NCBI GenBank assembly: GCA_029867005.1
Contig: CP123443.1
Span: 1,426,001-1,490,000 of the forward strand
DNA: 64,000 bases
DNA from: Candidatus Haliotispira prima
GTDB taxonomy: Bacteria > Spirochaetota > Spirochaetia > SP-2023
Direction of reading: 5' to 3'
This document shows positions 18,545 to 27,312 of this stretch, piece after piece (position 1 is the first letter of the stretch; each line of letters opens with the position of its first letter). The translations under genes and the position numbers were made by a program. The notes beneath the pieces are model-generated. The model searched no databases and was not told where the DNA came from. It saw only the letters and a list, made by a program, of their open reading frames with translations.

Positions 18545-19165
18545 CTAATGCAAACTGTGCCTCCAATAACTCAGCAAATCATCGTAAGAATGCATGTCGG
18601 GAATCTGCGGAAACTGCCGGACAATATGTTCCGGTGCAAACAGAAAGGCCCCCCACTGGGCTTCCAGCAACATACCAATATCATTGTAAGAATCCCCTGC
18701 CGCACCAACACTGTATCCCTGACTGGAAAGTGCTGCCAGCATGCCTTTTTTCCCGATACTGCTGCGCATAATATGGCGTTTGATGAAGCCCTTTTCATCC
18801 GTCTCCAAGGCATTACAGAAAACCATCGGGTTGTTCAACTCCCTCAGTACCGGACGGAGAAACTCCACGAAAGTGTCCGAAATAATGACAACCTGGCCAA
18901 GCTTGCGCAGCTCAGCCAAAAAGGCCTTGGCTCCATCCAAAGGTTCCAAGCTCTCAATAATCTCCTGAATTTGGGGCAAAGTGACGTTAGAACTCTCTAA
19001 GGCCTTGAGCCGGATATGCATCAGTTCATCGTAACTCTGAATTTCCTGGGTAGTCAGTCCCAACTCTTCAATGTTTGTGAGTCTGGCCACGGACTGCCAC
19101 ATCTCCGGCCATAGCACACCTTCCAAATCCAAACAGAACAGAGGAAAACGGTGTTGAATTGGCAT
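18545..19165 (-). CDS. thrH: HAD phosphatase ThrH (phosphoserine phosphatase/homoserine phosphotransferase)
   Basis: 206 residues, the normal length for ThrH. HAD motif I reads FCLDLEGVLWPEMW, close to the LDLEGVL-PEIW signature that separates ThrH from SerB. VVIISDTFVEF is motif II and GAAGDSYNDIGML is motif IV. It hydrolyses phosphoserine or moves phosphate to homoserine in serine/threonine metabolism. The ATG at 19165 is chosen because GGAG lies seven bases before it; a TTG two codons earlier is too close. It lies upstream of, and on the same strand as, the MORN gene, with a 284-base gap in which nothing else is evident. Confidence 0.9.
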   Translation of the reverse strand: MPIQHRFPLFCLDLEGVLWPEMWQSVARLTNIEELGLTTQEIQSYDELMHIRLKALESSNVTLPQIQEIIESLEPLDGAKAFLAELRKLGQVVIISDTFVEFLRPVLRELNNPMVFCNALETDEKGFIKRHIMRSSIGKKGMLAALSSQGYSVGAAGDSYNDIGMLLEAQWGAFLFAPEHIVRQFPQIPDMHSYDDLLSYWRHSLH

Positions 19166-19599
19166 ATTCAATCTCCATAAGTAATAATGATAAGAGAATC
19201 AGAGCCTCTGCCCACAAGCCCGGAAATCGATTCTACAACGAATTGTCGCCCTTCTGCGGACGAAGTCGCCCGATACGCCGCAAGCAATTCACAAGCAAGC
19301 TCAAACGCGCTAACAGACGGCCGCAGCGAAAAAGATCCTAGGTAGATTCCCGCAAATTTCCCACAAGGCAAATGTCGGCAAGGCAGGGATCCCCTCCGCC
19401 AGGGCCTGTAATTGTACAAAATCATTGGTATTCCTCAATTCTTAGTCTGCGAAAATTTCCCGCTCAATATTTTTTCACTGGCTTTCATCACATTAGCTGA
19501 AAAACAGCAAAAAATGCAAAATCCTGTCCTTTTTTTGTCTGGGAGACCTTTCATTGATTCTCACCTGTCACAGATTCTAAACAGAAAAGGCCACGTTTT
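19166..19599. other. Gene-free spacer between divergent thrH and comF
   Basis: 434 bases between two divergently transcribed genes, so it should contain both promoters. Neither is clear enough to place. AAAGG nine bases before 19600 is the comF ribosome site and GGAG beside 19172 serves thrH. Some short open frames cross it but have no support. Confidence 0.5.
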
Positions 19600-20469
19600 A
19601 TGAAAAAGATACGATGGAAAAAATATTGTTATTTATGTACTTCGGAAATTCTACCATCCTGTTTCCTTTGTCATAACTGTCTGCTACAAATCCAATGGGT
19701 TGTTCCTCAGCTAACTCCCCTCGATGCATTCCGGCGACAGAAACATGAAAGGCCCTGTGTTGAAGTTGATCGTGCAAGTTTTCAATTGGAGAAGACTGTA
19801 CACGACCATTTTTGCCGACGTTGTGGCGCAGAACAGTTTGCCGCTCAAGTTCATCCCAATTCGGATGCCCAAAGCCAGGCTTTCTGTCCATCGTGCAACG
19901 ACACCCTAAATATCCTGAGAGAACACCGAGACTTTCGTGTCACCCGAAACTATCCCCTGGTTTATTATCAGGGATTGTTCGCAGAAATATTACAGTGGTA
20001 TAAATTTTCTAAGGAATTACCGCTAACGCCTTTTTTTGCCACATTGGTGCAACAAGCTTGGGCTTGCCGGTTCGCAGGTTACCATCTCGTCCCGGTGCCA
20101 CCCAGAGCAGCCAAACTGAAACACGAGGCTTGGGACCAAGTGGATTATTTATGTACATTTCTGCACAGACGCTACCGCTTGCCAGTGCTGAAACTGTTAC
20201 AACGCAACGCTACCGCAGAACAAAAACACCTGAATCGGGAACAACGTTTGGAGCAGCTATCTGCGAAAAGAAAGTACAGCCTGGCACTCCCGGCCCGAAG
20301 GCTGGTCCGGCGGGAATTTCTCCGAAGCGGGCCTCTGCACCTGTTGCTGCTCGACGATATCTATACCACCGGAAGCACAATGGATATGTGCCGACGCGCC
20401 CTTCTGCCCTTAGAGCAGGAAGGTTGGATTGCTGACATCCGTTCCATGAGCCTGTGTTTAGTTCTGTAA
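19600..20469 (+). CDS. comF: ComF-family phosphoribosyltransferase-like protein
   Basis: 289 residues. The N-terminal half has cysteine pairs of a zinc ribbon (CYLC, CFLCHNC, CRRCGAE, CPSC). The C-terminal half is a type I phosphoribosyltransferase fold with LLLLDDIYTTGSTM as the PRPP-binding loop and VPVPPRAAKLKHEAWDQV upstream. ComF proteins contribute to DNA uptake in competent bacteria, but many genomes without known competence keep them, and the role here is unproven. About 40 residues of insertion between the cysteine pairs (including RRQKHERPCVEVDRASFQLE) make it longer than typical. A strong terminator follows. Confidence 0.87.
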   Translation: MKKIRWKKYCYLCTSEILPSCFLCHNCLLQIQWVVPQLTPLDAFRRQKHERPCVEVDRASFQLEKTVHDHFCRRCGAEQFAAQVHPNSDAQSQAFCPSCNDTLNILREHRDFRVTRNYPLVYYQGLFAEILQWYKFSKELPLTPFFATLVQQAWACRFAGYHLVPVPPRAAKLKHEAWDQVDYLCTFLHRRYRLPVLKLLQRNATAEQKHLNREQRLEQLSAKRKYSLALPARRLVRREFLRSGPLHLLLLDDIYTTGSTMDMCRRALLPLEQEGWIADIRSMSLCLVL

Positions 20470-20621
20470 AGACCTTTATTGGAGAATACTATAGGAAGAT
20501 GCTATAAGCAACTATTGGAATACAACCGGAGAGCTCTGAAGCCATTGCAAGGTGAAAGTCCACGTCCCGAACTTCCCATCAAACGGTTTTGGCAGACTCG
20601 GGCAAGCCAAGCCCGGACAGC

Positions 20622-20672
20622 AAACGGGCACCCCTTCCGGAGTGCCCGTTTGCATATTTTTTATTTTTTTAC
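20622..20672 (+). terminator. Rho-independent terminator after comF
   Basis: A 10-bp stem (AAACGGGCAC 20622-20631 with GTGCCCGTTT 20642-20651) is followed by GCATATTTTTTATTTTTTT. It is also convergent with the DM13 gene on the other strand. Confidence 0.85.
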
Positions 20673-20710
20673 TTTTTCCGTCCGGCTTCATTCTATCCGG
20701 ATCCCTGCCA

Positions 20711-21169
20711 CTATAACTTCCCTACAGACCAAAGCTTAGAATATTCAATGCAATGAATTATGATAGTTTTATACTTCGTCAGATCCAAATTGGCCGGCAG
20801 ATCTAAAGTGATAGGGCCCTTTAACTTACCCCATCGGCTCTTGCCCTTTAATTCTCCGGCGCGAAGTGCCCCCTTCATTACATTTTTGCTGGTCAAAGTG
20901 CCGGCCTCCCGGGGCGAAAACAAAATATTTAAGTCCGGCGCGTTGGTTGTTTGGAAGTCCGCATCAAGTTGTAGTTGTAACTTGCCACCCTTCTCTACAA
21001 TTTGCCAACGACCTTTTGCCGTATATAAGACTTTCGTCCAATTGCCTTCCGCCACGACTTTTTCACCCTGAGCTGACAACGAAACAAACGAAGCAGGTAC
21101 AAGCAAGAAGAAAAAGACTGCTGACAACAACGGCACTATCCCAAGAGATAGGTATTTTCCCTTTAACAT
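20711..21169 (-). CDS. Exported DM13-domain protein
   Basis: 152 residues. A signal peptide (VPLLSAVFFFLLVPASFVSLSAQG) leads into one DM13 domain. It includes the NAPDLNILFSPREAG strand, WGKLKGPITLDLPANLDLTK and an IIIHCIEYSKLWSVGKL end with the conserved Cys. DM13 is a small beta domain, sometimes linked to redox or extracellular electron transfer; its function here is unknown. The start is set at the second ATG (21169) because GGAGG lies six bases before it and the first ATG (21181) overlaps that site. The nearest genes belong to a transporter on the same strand, but the 140-base gap downstream of that operon's last gene argues for a separate unit. Confidence 0.82.
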   Translation of the reverse strand: MLKGKYLSLGIVPLLSAVFFFLLVPASFVSLSAQGEKVVAEGNWTKVLYTAKGRWQIVEKGGKLQLQLDADFQTTNAPDLNILFSPREAGTLTSKNVMKGALRAGELKGKSRWGKLKGPITLDLPANLDLTKYKTIIIHCIEYSKLWSVGKL

Positions 21170-21311
21170 AAAAACCTCCATGACAATACCGGAAAATTCT
21201 GCTTTCCCGATATCCGTTTAGCACTATGCCCCATATCAAGACAGGACGAGACAGAATACTACCAAGCCGACAGATCGAAAGCAAGGGCTCCCGGAGGAGC
21301 AAAACACAGAG

Positions 21312-22049
21312 CTAGATGGCGTGAATCTGGTTTAGAAACAGGCGAGTACGGGCTTCCTTCGGCCTTGAGAAGAACTCCTCCGGATCATTTTCTTCGACAA
21401 TCCTACCTTCATCCATGAAAATCACCTTATCGGCCACCCGCTTCGCAAAACCCATCTCATGCGTCACGCAGATCATGGTCATGCCCTCTTCCGCCAAGGT
21501 GATCATAACATCCAACACCTCGTTGATCAGTTCCGGGTCCAAGGACGAAGTCGGCTCATCAAACAGAAGGACTTCGGGGCCCATGCACAAACTGCGGGCA
21601 ATTGCCGCACGCTGTTGCTGACCGCCAGAGAGTTGTAGCGGATATTTATGAACGTGGTCTGTCAGGCTGACTTTTTCCAGATATTTCCAGGCAATCGCCT
21701 CGGCCTCCTTCTGCGGCAATCTTCGCACCCACATCGGTGCCAGTTTCAAATTCTCCATGATGGTCATATGGCGGAATAAATTAAAGCTTTGGAATACCAT
21801 ACCAACCTCTCGGCGAATATGTGCAATATTCTTGGTATTATCCGTCAATTCTTCACCTTTGACGTAGATATGACCCTCTTCGTGTTTTTCTAAACGGTTT
21901 ATGCAGCGTATCAGAGTTGATTTCCCGGAACCCGACGGACCACAAATAACGACCTTTTGCTTGGGATAGACATTCAGTGAAACATCTTTCAGGGCCTGAA
22001 AATCTCCAAACCATTTGGCCAGATTCTGTACCTCGATTATGGGATTCAT
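21312..22049 (-). CDS. aapP: Polar amino-acid ABC transporter, ATP-binding subunit
   Basis: 245 residues. Walker [11 protein letters not shown]-loop MVFQSFNLF, signature LSGGQQQR, Walker [14 protein letters not shown] and H-loop VTHEMGFA are all present. The closest family is GlnQ/AapP. It energises the permease pair encoded by the two genes just upstream, from which it is separated by 25 bases with AAGGA before its ATG. As last gene of the aapJQMP set it probably shares their transcript. No substrate can be deduced beyond general L-amino acids. Confidence 0.95.
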   Translation of the reverse strand: MNPIIEVQNLAKWFGDFQALKDVSLNVYPKQKVVICGPSGSGKSTLIRCINRLEKHEEGHIYVKGEELTDNTKNIAHIRREVGMVFQSFNLFRHMTIMENLKLAPMWVRRLPQKEAEAIAWKYLEKVSLTDHVHKYPLQLSGGQQQRAAIARSLCMGPEVLLFDEPTSSLDPELINEVLDVMITLAEEGMTMICVTHEMGFAKRVADKVIFMDEGRIVEENDPEEFFSRPKEARTRLFLNQIHAI

Positions 22050-22074
22050 GTTTTATTTCCTTATATTATAGATA

Positions 22075-23127
22075 CTAATGCCGTGCAACCATATAACGAT
22101 TGAGACGTTGTTCCAGCCGTGTGCCTACACGCGAAACCGTGGCACAAAGCAGCCAGAACACCAAACCAACAAAAAAGTATGCTTCCGGTTCCATACCCAG
22201 CCAGTGCACATCACTACTCAGGGGTTTAACAATACCCAGCAGATCAAACCAACCCACAACCAGCACCAGGCTGGTATCTTTGATGAAAGCTATCGAGATA
22301 CTGGTAGTATTGGCCAGACTCAATCGCAAAGCCTGTGGCAAAATAACAAAGTAATTGGCGAGCCATTCGGGCATACCCAAAGAATATGCCGCTTCGTACT
22401 GGCCTTTGTTGATGGCTTGTAATCCGCCACGAACCACTTCCGCAAGATAGGCCGATTGGAAAACCGTCAGACCAATGACCAAGCGAAGCAGCTTGGGCAT
22501 GTTTAGCTGACTGGGAAGAAACAACGGCAGTACCACCGAACACATGAACAAAATGGTAATTAGCGGTATCCCGCGAAAAAATTCGATGAATGTCACAGAC
22601 AACACGCGCAAAATGCGCATCTTTCCGGTACGCAGCAGTGCCAGGACAATCCCCAAGGGAAAAGAAAACAAGAGACCCATGGCTGAGAGGATTAAAGTCA
22701 TCAGCAGGCCGCCCCAGCGGTCCGGCGAAACGCTGAAGCTTCCCCAGCCCCGGAGCACGACAAAGATCACCAAGGGCAGTACCAGACAATTAAGAAGAAA
22801 TACTAAGACCAAATGCTTGCTTGAGATGCTGCGGATCAGGAAATACAGACCGGACAGAAGCAAGACAATGACCAGAATCGGCCGCCACAACCAAGGGTAA
22901 GGATAGAAACCAAACAGAAAAAAACGAAATTTTGCCCGAATGAAGGCCCAGCAAGCCCCTTCACCACAGTCATTTTTGTCTGTGCCACTCCAAGTGGCTT
23001 TCAGCAAGGCCCAATCAAACAACCTGTAGGCCACGAGCCCGATAAGAAAGAACAGAATAACGGAAATCACGATGTTTGAAGGGGTCGCAAAAAGATTGCG
23101 GCGCATCCACTGCCAAGCTTTATTCAT
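22075..23127 (-). CDS. aapM: General L-amino-acid ABC transporter permease AapM
   Basis: 350 residues, longer than glutamine-type permeases as is usual for AapM. N-terminal helices FATPSNIVISVILFFLIGLV and WRPILVIVLLLSGLYFLI precede the permease core, whose coupling loop reads EVVRGGLQAINKGQYEAAYSLG. The ATG at 23127 is preferred to the TTG one codon upstream because GGAGG is six bases away. It shares one base with the aapQ stop (TGATG), the standard arrangement for coupled translation. The protein lies in the inner membrane and pairs with AapQ. Confidence 0.93.
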   Translation of the reverse strand: MNKAWQWMRRNLFATPSNIVISVILFFLIGLVAYRLFDWALLKATWSGTDKNDCGEGACWAFIRAKFRFFLFGFYPYPWLWRPILVIVLLLSGLYFLIRSISSKHLVLVFLLNCLVLPLVIFVVLRGWGSFSVSPDRWGGLLMTLILSAMGLLFSFPLGIVLALLRTGKMRILRVLSVTFIEFFRGIPLITILFMCSVVLPLFLPSQLNMPKLLRLVIGLTVFQSAYLAEVVRGGLQAINKGQYEAAYSLGMPEWLANYFVILPQALRLSLANTTSISIAFIKDTSLVLVVGWFDLLGIVKPLSSDVHWLGMEPEAYFFVGLVFWLLCATVSRVGTRLEQRLNRYMVARH

Positions 23128-24263
23128 CAAACACCTCCCCGGCTCAGGAGGTACTTGTTATAGCGATTCATTATAAATGATATAGCAATGCTGATCATCA
23201 AATACGTCAACATAGTCATAAAAATAATTTCTAAAGCGCGTCCAACTTGGTTCAGGGTCGAGCCGGAAAACACGCTGACCAGATCAGGGTAGGCAATAAC
23301 CACACCCAAGGAGGAGTTTTTCAGAATATTCAGATACTGACTGATTACCGGCGGAATCACGGTGCGCAAGGCTTGAGGCAGAATAATCAGGCGCATGTAA
23401 AGGGAACGCTTCAAGCCCAAACTGCGGGCAGCCTCACTTTGACCCTTGGGTACAGCCTCTACGGAACTTCGGATGGCCTCACTGATGTATACCGCAGAAT
23501 ACGAACTAAGCGCGACTACGATGGAAATCAATTCAGGGGTGACAGTAAAGCCCTGAGTAAAGCCGAAACGCCCCGTCTCCGGGTATAAAAGTGTATACGG
23601 CTGCGCCGCAAAAAACGCGATACAGGCTGTGGCCAAAATCCCCAGTTGCCAAGGCCAATAATTCCTGAATTGCCCCAGTCTTCTTTGATTGCGGCGATAT
23701 CGCCCCAACAGCCAGAAACCGAGAACCAGAAATACCAGCACGGCCAGAAACAGCCAAATACCAAAAGGTTTCCACTGCCAAGCAGGAACAGTAAGGCCCC
23801 GGATATTCAGATAAATATGGCGGAAAAAGACCAAGGCCTCTTTGGGCAAAATACGCAGAAAAAAGACTTGATACCAGAATAGTACATGCAGCAACGGCGG
23901 AATGTTGCGAAACATTTCCGTATAGCCGTATGCCAATTTTTGCAACAACCAGTTATTCTTAGACAAGCGGGCCAGGGCAATTAACAGACCCAGCACCGTG
24001 GCCAGAGTCACCGCCAATACGGTGACAAGCAGGGTATTCAGCAAGCCAACTTGGTAAGCCCGAAAGTATGAAGAACTCTCATCATAAGATATCAATTTAG
24101 GAGAAATCGCAAAACCTGCTGTGTCTTCGAGAAAACCGAAGCCCGTCTCAATGTTGAGCTTAGCCAAGTTCACCCGATAATTACCTATAAAAAGGAGGAG
24201 TACCAAGGCACTCAGGGCAACAACCAGCAGCTGCCAAAAAAGATGGGGCTCTTTTCTTCTCAT
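23127..24263 (-). CDS. aapQ: General L-amino-acid ABC transporter permease AapQ
   Basis: 378 residues with a long N-terminal part and about eight hydrophobic segments. The coupling loop is EAIRSSVEAVPKGQSEAARSLG, and VIPPVISQYLNILKNSSLG near the end is typical of the His/Glu/Gln permease family. It overlaps aapM by one base. Its start codon overlaps the stop of a 12-codon upstream reading frame (ATGA), and its GGTGAG ribosome site is part of a sequence repeated upstream (24265-24319). This suggests its translation is set by a duplicated leader. Confidence 0.93.
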   Translation of the reverse strand: MRRKEPHLFWQLLVVALSALVLLLFIGNYRVNLAKLNIETGFGFLEDTAGFAISPKLISYDESSSYFRAYQVGLLNTLLVTVLAVTLATVLGLLIALARLSKNNWLLQKLAYGYTEMFRNIPPLLHVLFWYQVFFLRILPKEALVFFRHIYLNIRGLTVPAWQWKPFGIWLFLAVLVFLVLGFWLLGRYRRNQRRLGQFRNYWPWQLGILATACIAFFAAQPYTLLYPETGRFGFTQGFTVTPELISIVVALSSYSAVYISEAIRSSVEAVPKGQSEAARSLGLKRSLYMRLIILPQALRTVIPPVISQYLNILKNSSLGVVIAYPDLVSVFSGSTLNQVGRALEIIFMTMLTYLMISIAISFIMNRYNKYLLSRGGV

Positions 24264-24368
24264 ATTTGCTCACCAATGTTTTTATATTTGGTTTTCATAA
24301 TTTTGCTCACCAATGTTTTGTTTTCACAGTTTGGTCTTCATATATTTGGCTTTCATATTTCTCACCAA
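24260..24368 (-). repeat. Repeated ribosome-site/mini-ORF leader of aapQ
   Basis: Read on the minus strand, TTGGTGAG plus a downstream start occurs three times. An 18-base block lies at 24302-24319 and again at 24265-24282 (37-base period), with a partial copy at 24358-24368. The first start gives a 10-residue frame (24356 down to 24324), MKAKYMKTKL. The second gives a 12-residue frame (24298 down to 24260), MKTKYKNIGEQI. The TGA of the second overlaps the ATG of aapQ. The pattern is a duplicated translation-initiation region. Confidence 0.65.
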
Positions 24369-24582
24369 AAGGGAGTTCGACATTTGCTATCCCCCATGAA
24401 TTTTGAATTTTATCCGGGGAACACGAGCGCAGACTGCAGCGGTACAGAGGAAGGGCTAAATCAAAAGTAACACACTTCCGGGGGAATATCCGACAGATGC
24501 TCAGCTTCACATATATAAATGCAAATTAGCCATGCCCGGCTGTAAATCGCACCCGACCACCAAATCAGAAATTCAGGGACCG

Positions 24583-24601
24583 GGCACTGCTCCACAGTGC
24601 C
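24583..24601. promoter_or_regulatory. Intercistronic hairpin between aapJ and aapQ
   Basis: GGCACTG (24583-24589) pairs with CAGTGCC (24595-24601) around a 5-base loop. There is no T-tract on either strand. It sits 80 bases past the aapJ stop, where such structures often protect the abundant binding-protein mRNA. The rest of the 417-base gap (24264-24680) contains only the leader repeat. Confidence 0.5.
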
Positions 24602-24680
24602 GGGCATTCGTCAGGACTTCCCCCAAAGTGTCAAATCACACAAAATATTGGGCCCTTCCCCGGACTATAAACTGTTCGCT

Positions 24681-25748
24681 CTAACGGAACGGCAGGGCGT
24701 ACTGCATGCCGCCTTCATCAGTCCACAGAGCGTTCATACCACGCTCCATACCCAATGGAGAATCTGCACCAAGGTGCCTGCGGAAAGATTCACCATAGTT
24801 ACCGACTTGCTTGATAACACGGTAGGCCCAGTCTTTATCCAGCCCTAAACCTTCGCCCAAACTGCCTTCCAAACCCAAGATGCGCTTGATCTCGGGATTG
24901 TTCGTCGTGCTCTTGATCTCGTCAACATTTGCCGAGGTAATACCAAATTCTTCGGCAGCAATCATCGCATTCAGAGTCCAGCGCACAACATCCATCCACT
25001 GATCATCCCCTTCCCGTACCACAGGCCCCAAGGGTTCCTTGGAAATCAACCTGGGCAAGAGAAGATATTCTTCAGGGTTCGCCATCTTGCTGCGCAATGC
25101 ATACAACTGCGAAGCATCAGAAGTGAAGGCATCCGCGCGTCCGGCTTCCAAAGCCGCCGCAGCCTGTTCGTTCTGCTCGAAAACAACTTGCTCGTATTCC
25201 AAACCGTTCGTGCGGAAATAGTCACCCAGATTCAGCTCGGTCGTCGTTCCGGCCTGCACTGCAATCGCCGCGCCGTCCAACTCTGAGATGGATGTGACAC
25301 CACCGGATTTAGGAACCATGATGGCCTGGCCATCATAAAAACTAATCCCGGCAAAGTTCAGACCCAAAGTCGTGTCACGCACGGTAGTCCAGGTAGATAC
25401 GCGCGACAGAACATCAATTTCACCTGTCTGCAAAGCTGTAAAACGTTCTTTCGCCGTCAAAGGTCGGTAGCTGGCCTTTTCGGAATCACCAAGTACAGCC
25501 GCCGCAACAGCACGAATCACATCGACATCAAAGCCGGCCCAGTTGCCATCCGCATCCGGCGCAGAATAGCCAGGGATGCCGGTCGTAACGCCGCCAACCA
25601 GAGTGCCGCGTTGTTTCACGATTTCCAGAGTGCCAACTGCGGCACTCGCATTTTCTGTGTCATCGGCTACTGTCGTGTTTTGCACACAACCTACCAACAG
25701 GGCCATGGCCGTGGCCACGACCGCAGTCATGACGAATAATTTCCTCAT
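24681..25748 (-). CDS. aapJ: General L-amino-acid binding lipoprotein AapJ
   Basis: 355 residues with a lipoprotein signal ending ALLVGC. The start of the mature domain, LEIVKQRGTLVGGVTTGIPG then FDVDVIRAVAAAVLGD, and the end, LDKDWAYRVIKQVGNYGESF with GMNALWTDEGGMQYA, match AapJ-type general amino-acid binding proteins rather than glutamine-specific ones. It delivers substrate to AapQM. AAAGGAG lies seven bases upstream of the ATG. It is the first gene of the operon, and a perfect palindrome lies 37 bases upstream (25785-25801). Confidence 0.94.
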   Translation of the reverse strand: MRKLFVMTAVVATAMALLVGCVQNTTVADDTENASAAVGTLEIVKQRGTLVGGVTTGIPGYSAPDADGNWAGFDVDVIRAVAAAVLGDSEKASYRPLTAKERFTALQTGEIDVLSRVSTWTTVRDTTLGLNFAGISFYDGQAIMVPKSGGVTSISELDGAAIAVQAGTTTELNLGDYFRTNGLEYEQVVFEQNEQAAAALEAGRADAFTSDASQLYALRSKMANPEEYLLLPRLISKEPLGPVVREGDDQWMDVVRWTLNAMIAAEEFGITSANVDEIKSTTNNPEIKRILGLEGSLGEGLGLDKDWAYRVIKQVGNYGESFRRHLGADSPLGMERGMNALWTDEGGMQYALPFR

Positions 25749-25784
25749 AAAATTACTCCTTTATATATTAATTTTGTAAATTAA

Positions 25785-25801
25785 CTGAAATCAGATTTCA
25801 G
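25785..25801 (-). promoter_or_regulatory. Perfect 8-1-8 palindrome upstream of aapJ, candidate operator
   Basis: CTGAAATC-A-GATTTCAG, perfect arms around one base, 37-53 bases before the aapJ start. A TTGACC sequence reading toward aapJ (25821 down to 25816) would place its -10 inside the palindrome, but that -10 is weak. The geometry equals that of the palindrome at 11237-11253, although the arm sequence differs. Confidence 0.5.
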
Positions 25802-25863
25802 GAAGGGCACATTATGGTCAACTTTTGATCTTTTTGCTATAGCCTATTTTAAAATAACCATTC

Positions 25864-25959
25864 TTTTGAAACCTCGGAAACCTGCTTTTACTTTCAGAAA
25901 CACATCCGCTATTTTGAAGTCCCGGAAACCTAATTTTTACTTTCAAAGACACATCCTCT
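25864..25959. repeat. 48-bp imperfect direct repeat
   Basis: Two units at about 25864-25910 and 25912-25959 share CGGAAACCT, TTTTACTTTCA and ACACATCC. They lie in the 542-base gene-free region between aapJ and bcp (25749-26290). A minus-strand frame runs through it (115 codons, TTG start at 26165) and would encode two copies of a VSxKxRFPxxQxxG motif, but nothing else supports a gene. Confidence 0.55.
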
Positions 25960-26290
25960 AAATTAAAAAAGAATCTCAGAACAGAGCTTTTTACTCCAAA
26001 GAATGCAATGTCAACCCTGCCCAAAAAGAACCTTAAAATGACCTTTGATTCTCGTCTCAAACCGACCGGGGCATATCCTTCCCTCACTATAAGCCCTGAC
26101 AAGGGCTTCCTACACTTAAAACCAAAGCAAGTAAAGTCAAAGCAAGATTCCGGAAAGAATTCCAAACTCCAAACTATGGAGACTTTTTAAAATTTTCTAC
26201 ACCAAGCTAATCGTTCATTCCTTGACGGAACGCAATTACTTGTTTAGCCTAGTCTGGAAAATTTTCTTTGAAAGGTATTAGATACAACTT

Positions 26291-26755
26291 ATGAAATTAG
26301 AAAAAGGCCAGAAGGCCCCCGACTTTTCTCTGCAAGGCTCCGACGGCAAAACTCACACATTGGCGGATTTCGGAGAGAAACGCTTGGTGCTGTATTTCTA
26401 TCCCAAGGATGATACCCCGGGTTGTACCACCGAAGCACTCGATTTCACGGAGTATGTGCCACAGTTTGCCGCCCAAAACACTGTCATTGCAGGTGTTAGC
26501 CCGGACAGCCCGGAAACACATCAAAGCTTTATTGCCAAACACGGCTTGGGTATCCTGCTTTTGGCTGATCCGGACAAGACTTGTATTGAGGCATACGGAG
26601 CTTGGGGCGAAAAAAAGAACTACGGCAAAGTTTATGAAGGTCTAATTCGTTCTACCATACTAATCGATGCCAAAGGTGTTGTAGAGAAGATCTACTACAA
26701 CGTCAAAGCCAAGGATCATGCAGAACGTGTTTTACGAGAACTGCCCGCAAGCTGA
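26291..26755 (+). CDS. bcp: Thiol peroxidase of the BCP/PrxQ family
   Basis: 154 residues, normal length. It reduces hydrogen peroxide and organic hydroperoxides using thioredoxin. The peroxidatic Cys is in DTPGCTTEALDF. The second Cys five residues on, found in E. coli Bcp, is replaced (ALD). The remaining Cys, in DKTCIEAYG, lies further along, so this is either a one-Cys type or uses another resolving partner. PxxxT and the KHGLGILLLADPD region are kept. A poor ribosome site precedes the ATG (AAAGG 16 bases away). It stands alone between gene-free regions. Confidence 0.92.
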   Translation: MKLEKGQKAPDFSLQGSDGKTHTLADFGEKRLVLYFYPKDDTPGCTTEALDFTEYVPQFAAQNTVIAGVSPDSPETHQSFIAKHGLGILLLADPDKTCIEAYGAWGEKKNYGKVYEGLIRSTILIDAKGVVEKIYYNVKAKDHAERVLRELPAS

Positions 26756-26895
26756 GAATCTGCGCCTGTGTCTTCCGGGAGGTGGCTTCCGGGAGACAGG
26801 ACCCGGGAACAATCAAAAAACAGTCCTAAACACCTCGGGGATACTCCCACCGAGTTTCGCCCGACCACGCCTCTGTTCCCTGGATTTTCAACCAT

Positions 26896-26924
26896 TTGTC
26901 AAAAAGTGACGAAAATAGTATATT
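26896..26924 (+). promoter_or_regulatory. Promoter upstream of ychF or of an unannotated RNA
   Basis: TTGTCA (26896-26901), 17 bases, TATATT (26919-26924). Transcription would begin near 26931, some 380 bases before ychF. A CACCA/TGGTG hairpin falls at the predicted 5' end. Confidence 0.6.
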
Positions 26925-27312
26925 CCACCACATTGTTTTGGTGCGACGATTCCGGCGCGCCATCCTGAGGGGGAGTTGGGCACTATGTCGGTTCACAAAC
27001 AGGTATAGCCGGTATTTGAGGAGTCTGTTCCCCAAACCGATTTAGGTCTTCGAGCTTGGCCGGACTTTCATCTGTAAAACAGATTTTCGGCTTCACTTGC
27101 CGAATTCGGCTATGCCGGCTCCTCTGCGGATGCGTAGTGAGGCGGCCGGATCCCCCCCCGAGGGAGATCTGTCGGACTGAGAGCTGAAAGCCGGTTGCGG
27201 CAAAGGGCAAGAGAGTACAAGGACAAAGATGAGCTTCCCGACAAGTTTCGCACCGGGCCGACCACTTTCAGCGAAACCGGGTATTGGTAATGACGCTCAC
27301 TTAGGAGTCTAA
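26925..27312 (+). other. Gene-free GC-rich stretch, long leader of ychF or possible non-coding RNA
   Basis: No supported frame. Several short inverted repeats are seen, such as CTGTAAAACAG near 27070 and CCGGCTCCTC with GAGGCGGCCGG near 27115-27155. It lacks the conserved cores of RNase P RNA, tmRNA, SRP RNA and common riboswitches. The preceding bases 26756-26895 hold a 13-mer (26869-26881) that also occurs at 11089-11101. Confidence 0.4.

Noticed and set aside
20479..20739. 86-codon plus-strand frame after comF
   Set aside because: It runs straight through the strong comF terminator and has no recognisable content.
25818..26165. 115-codon minus-strand frame upstream of aapJ
   Set aside because: Its apparent peptide repeat comes from the 48-bp direct repeat; the TTG start has no convincing ribosome site and no family is recognised.
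26925..27312. RNase P RNA, tmRNA or SRP RNA in the ychF upstream region
   Set aside because: None of the universally conserved core strings of these RNAs could be found on either strand.
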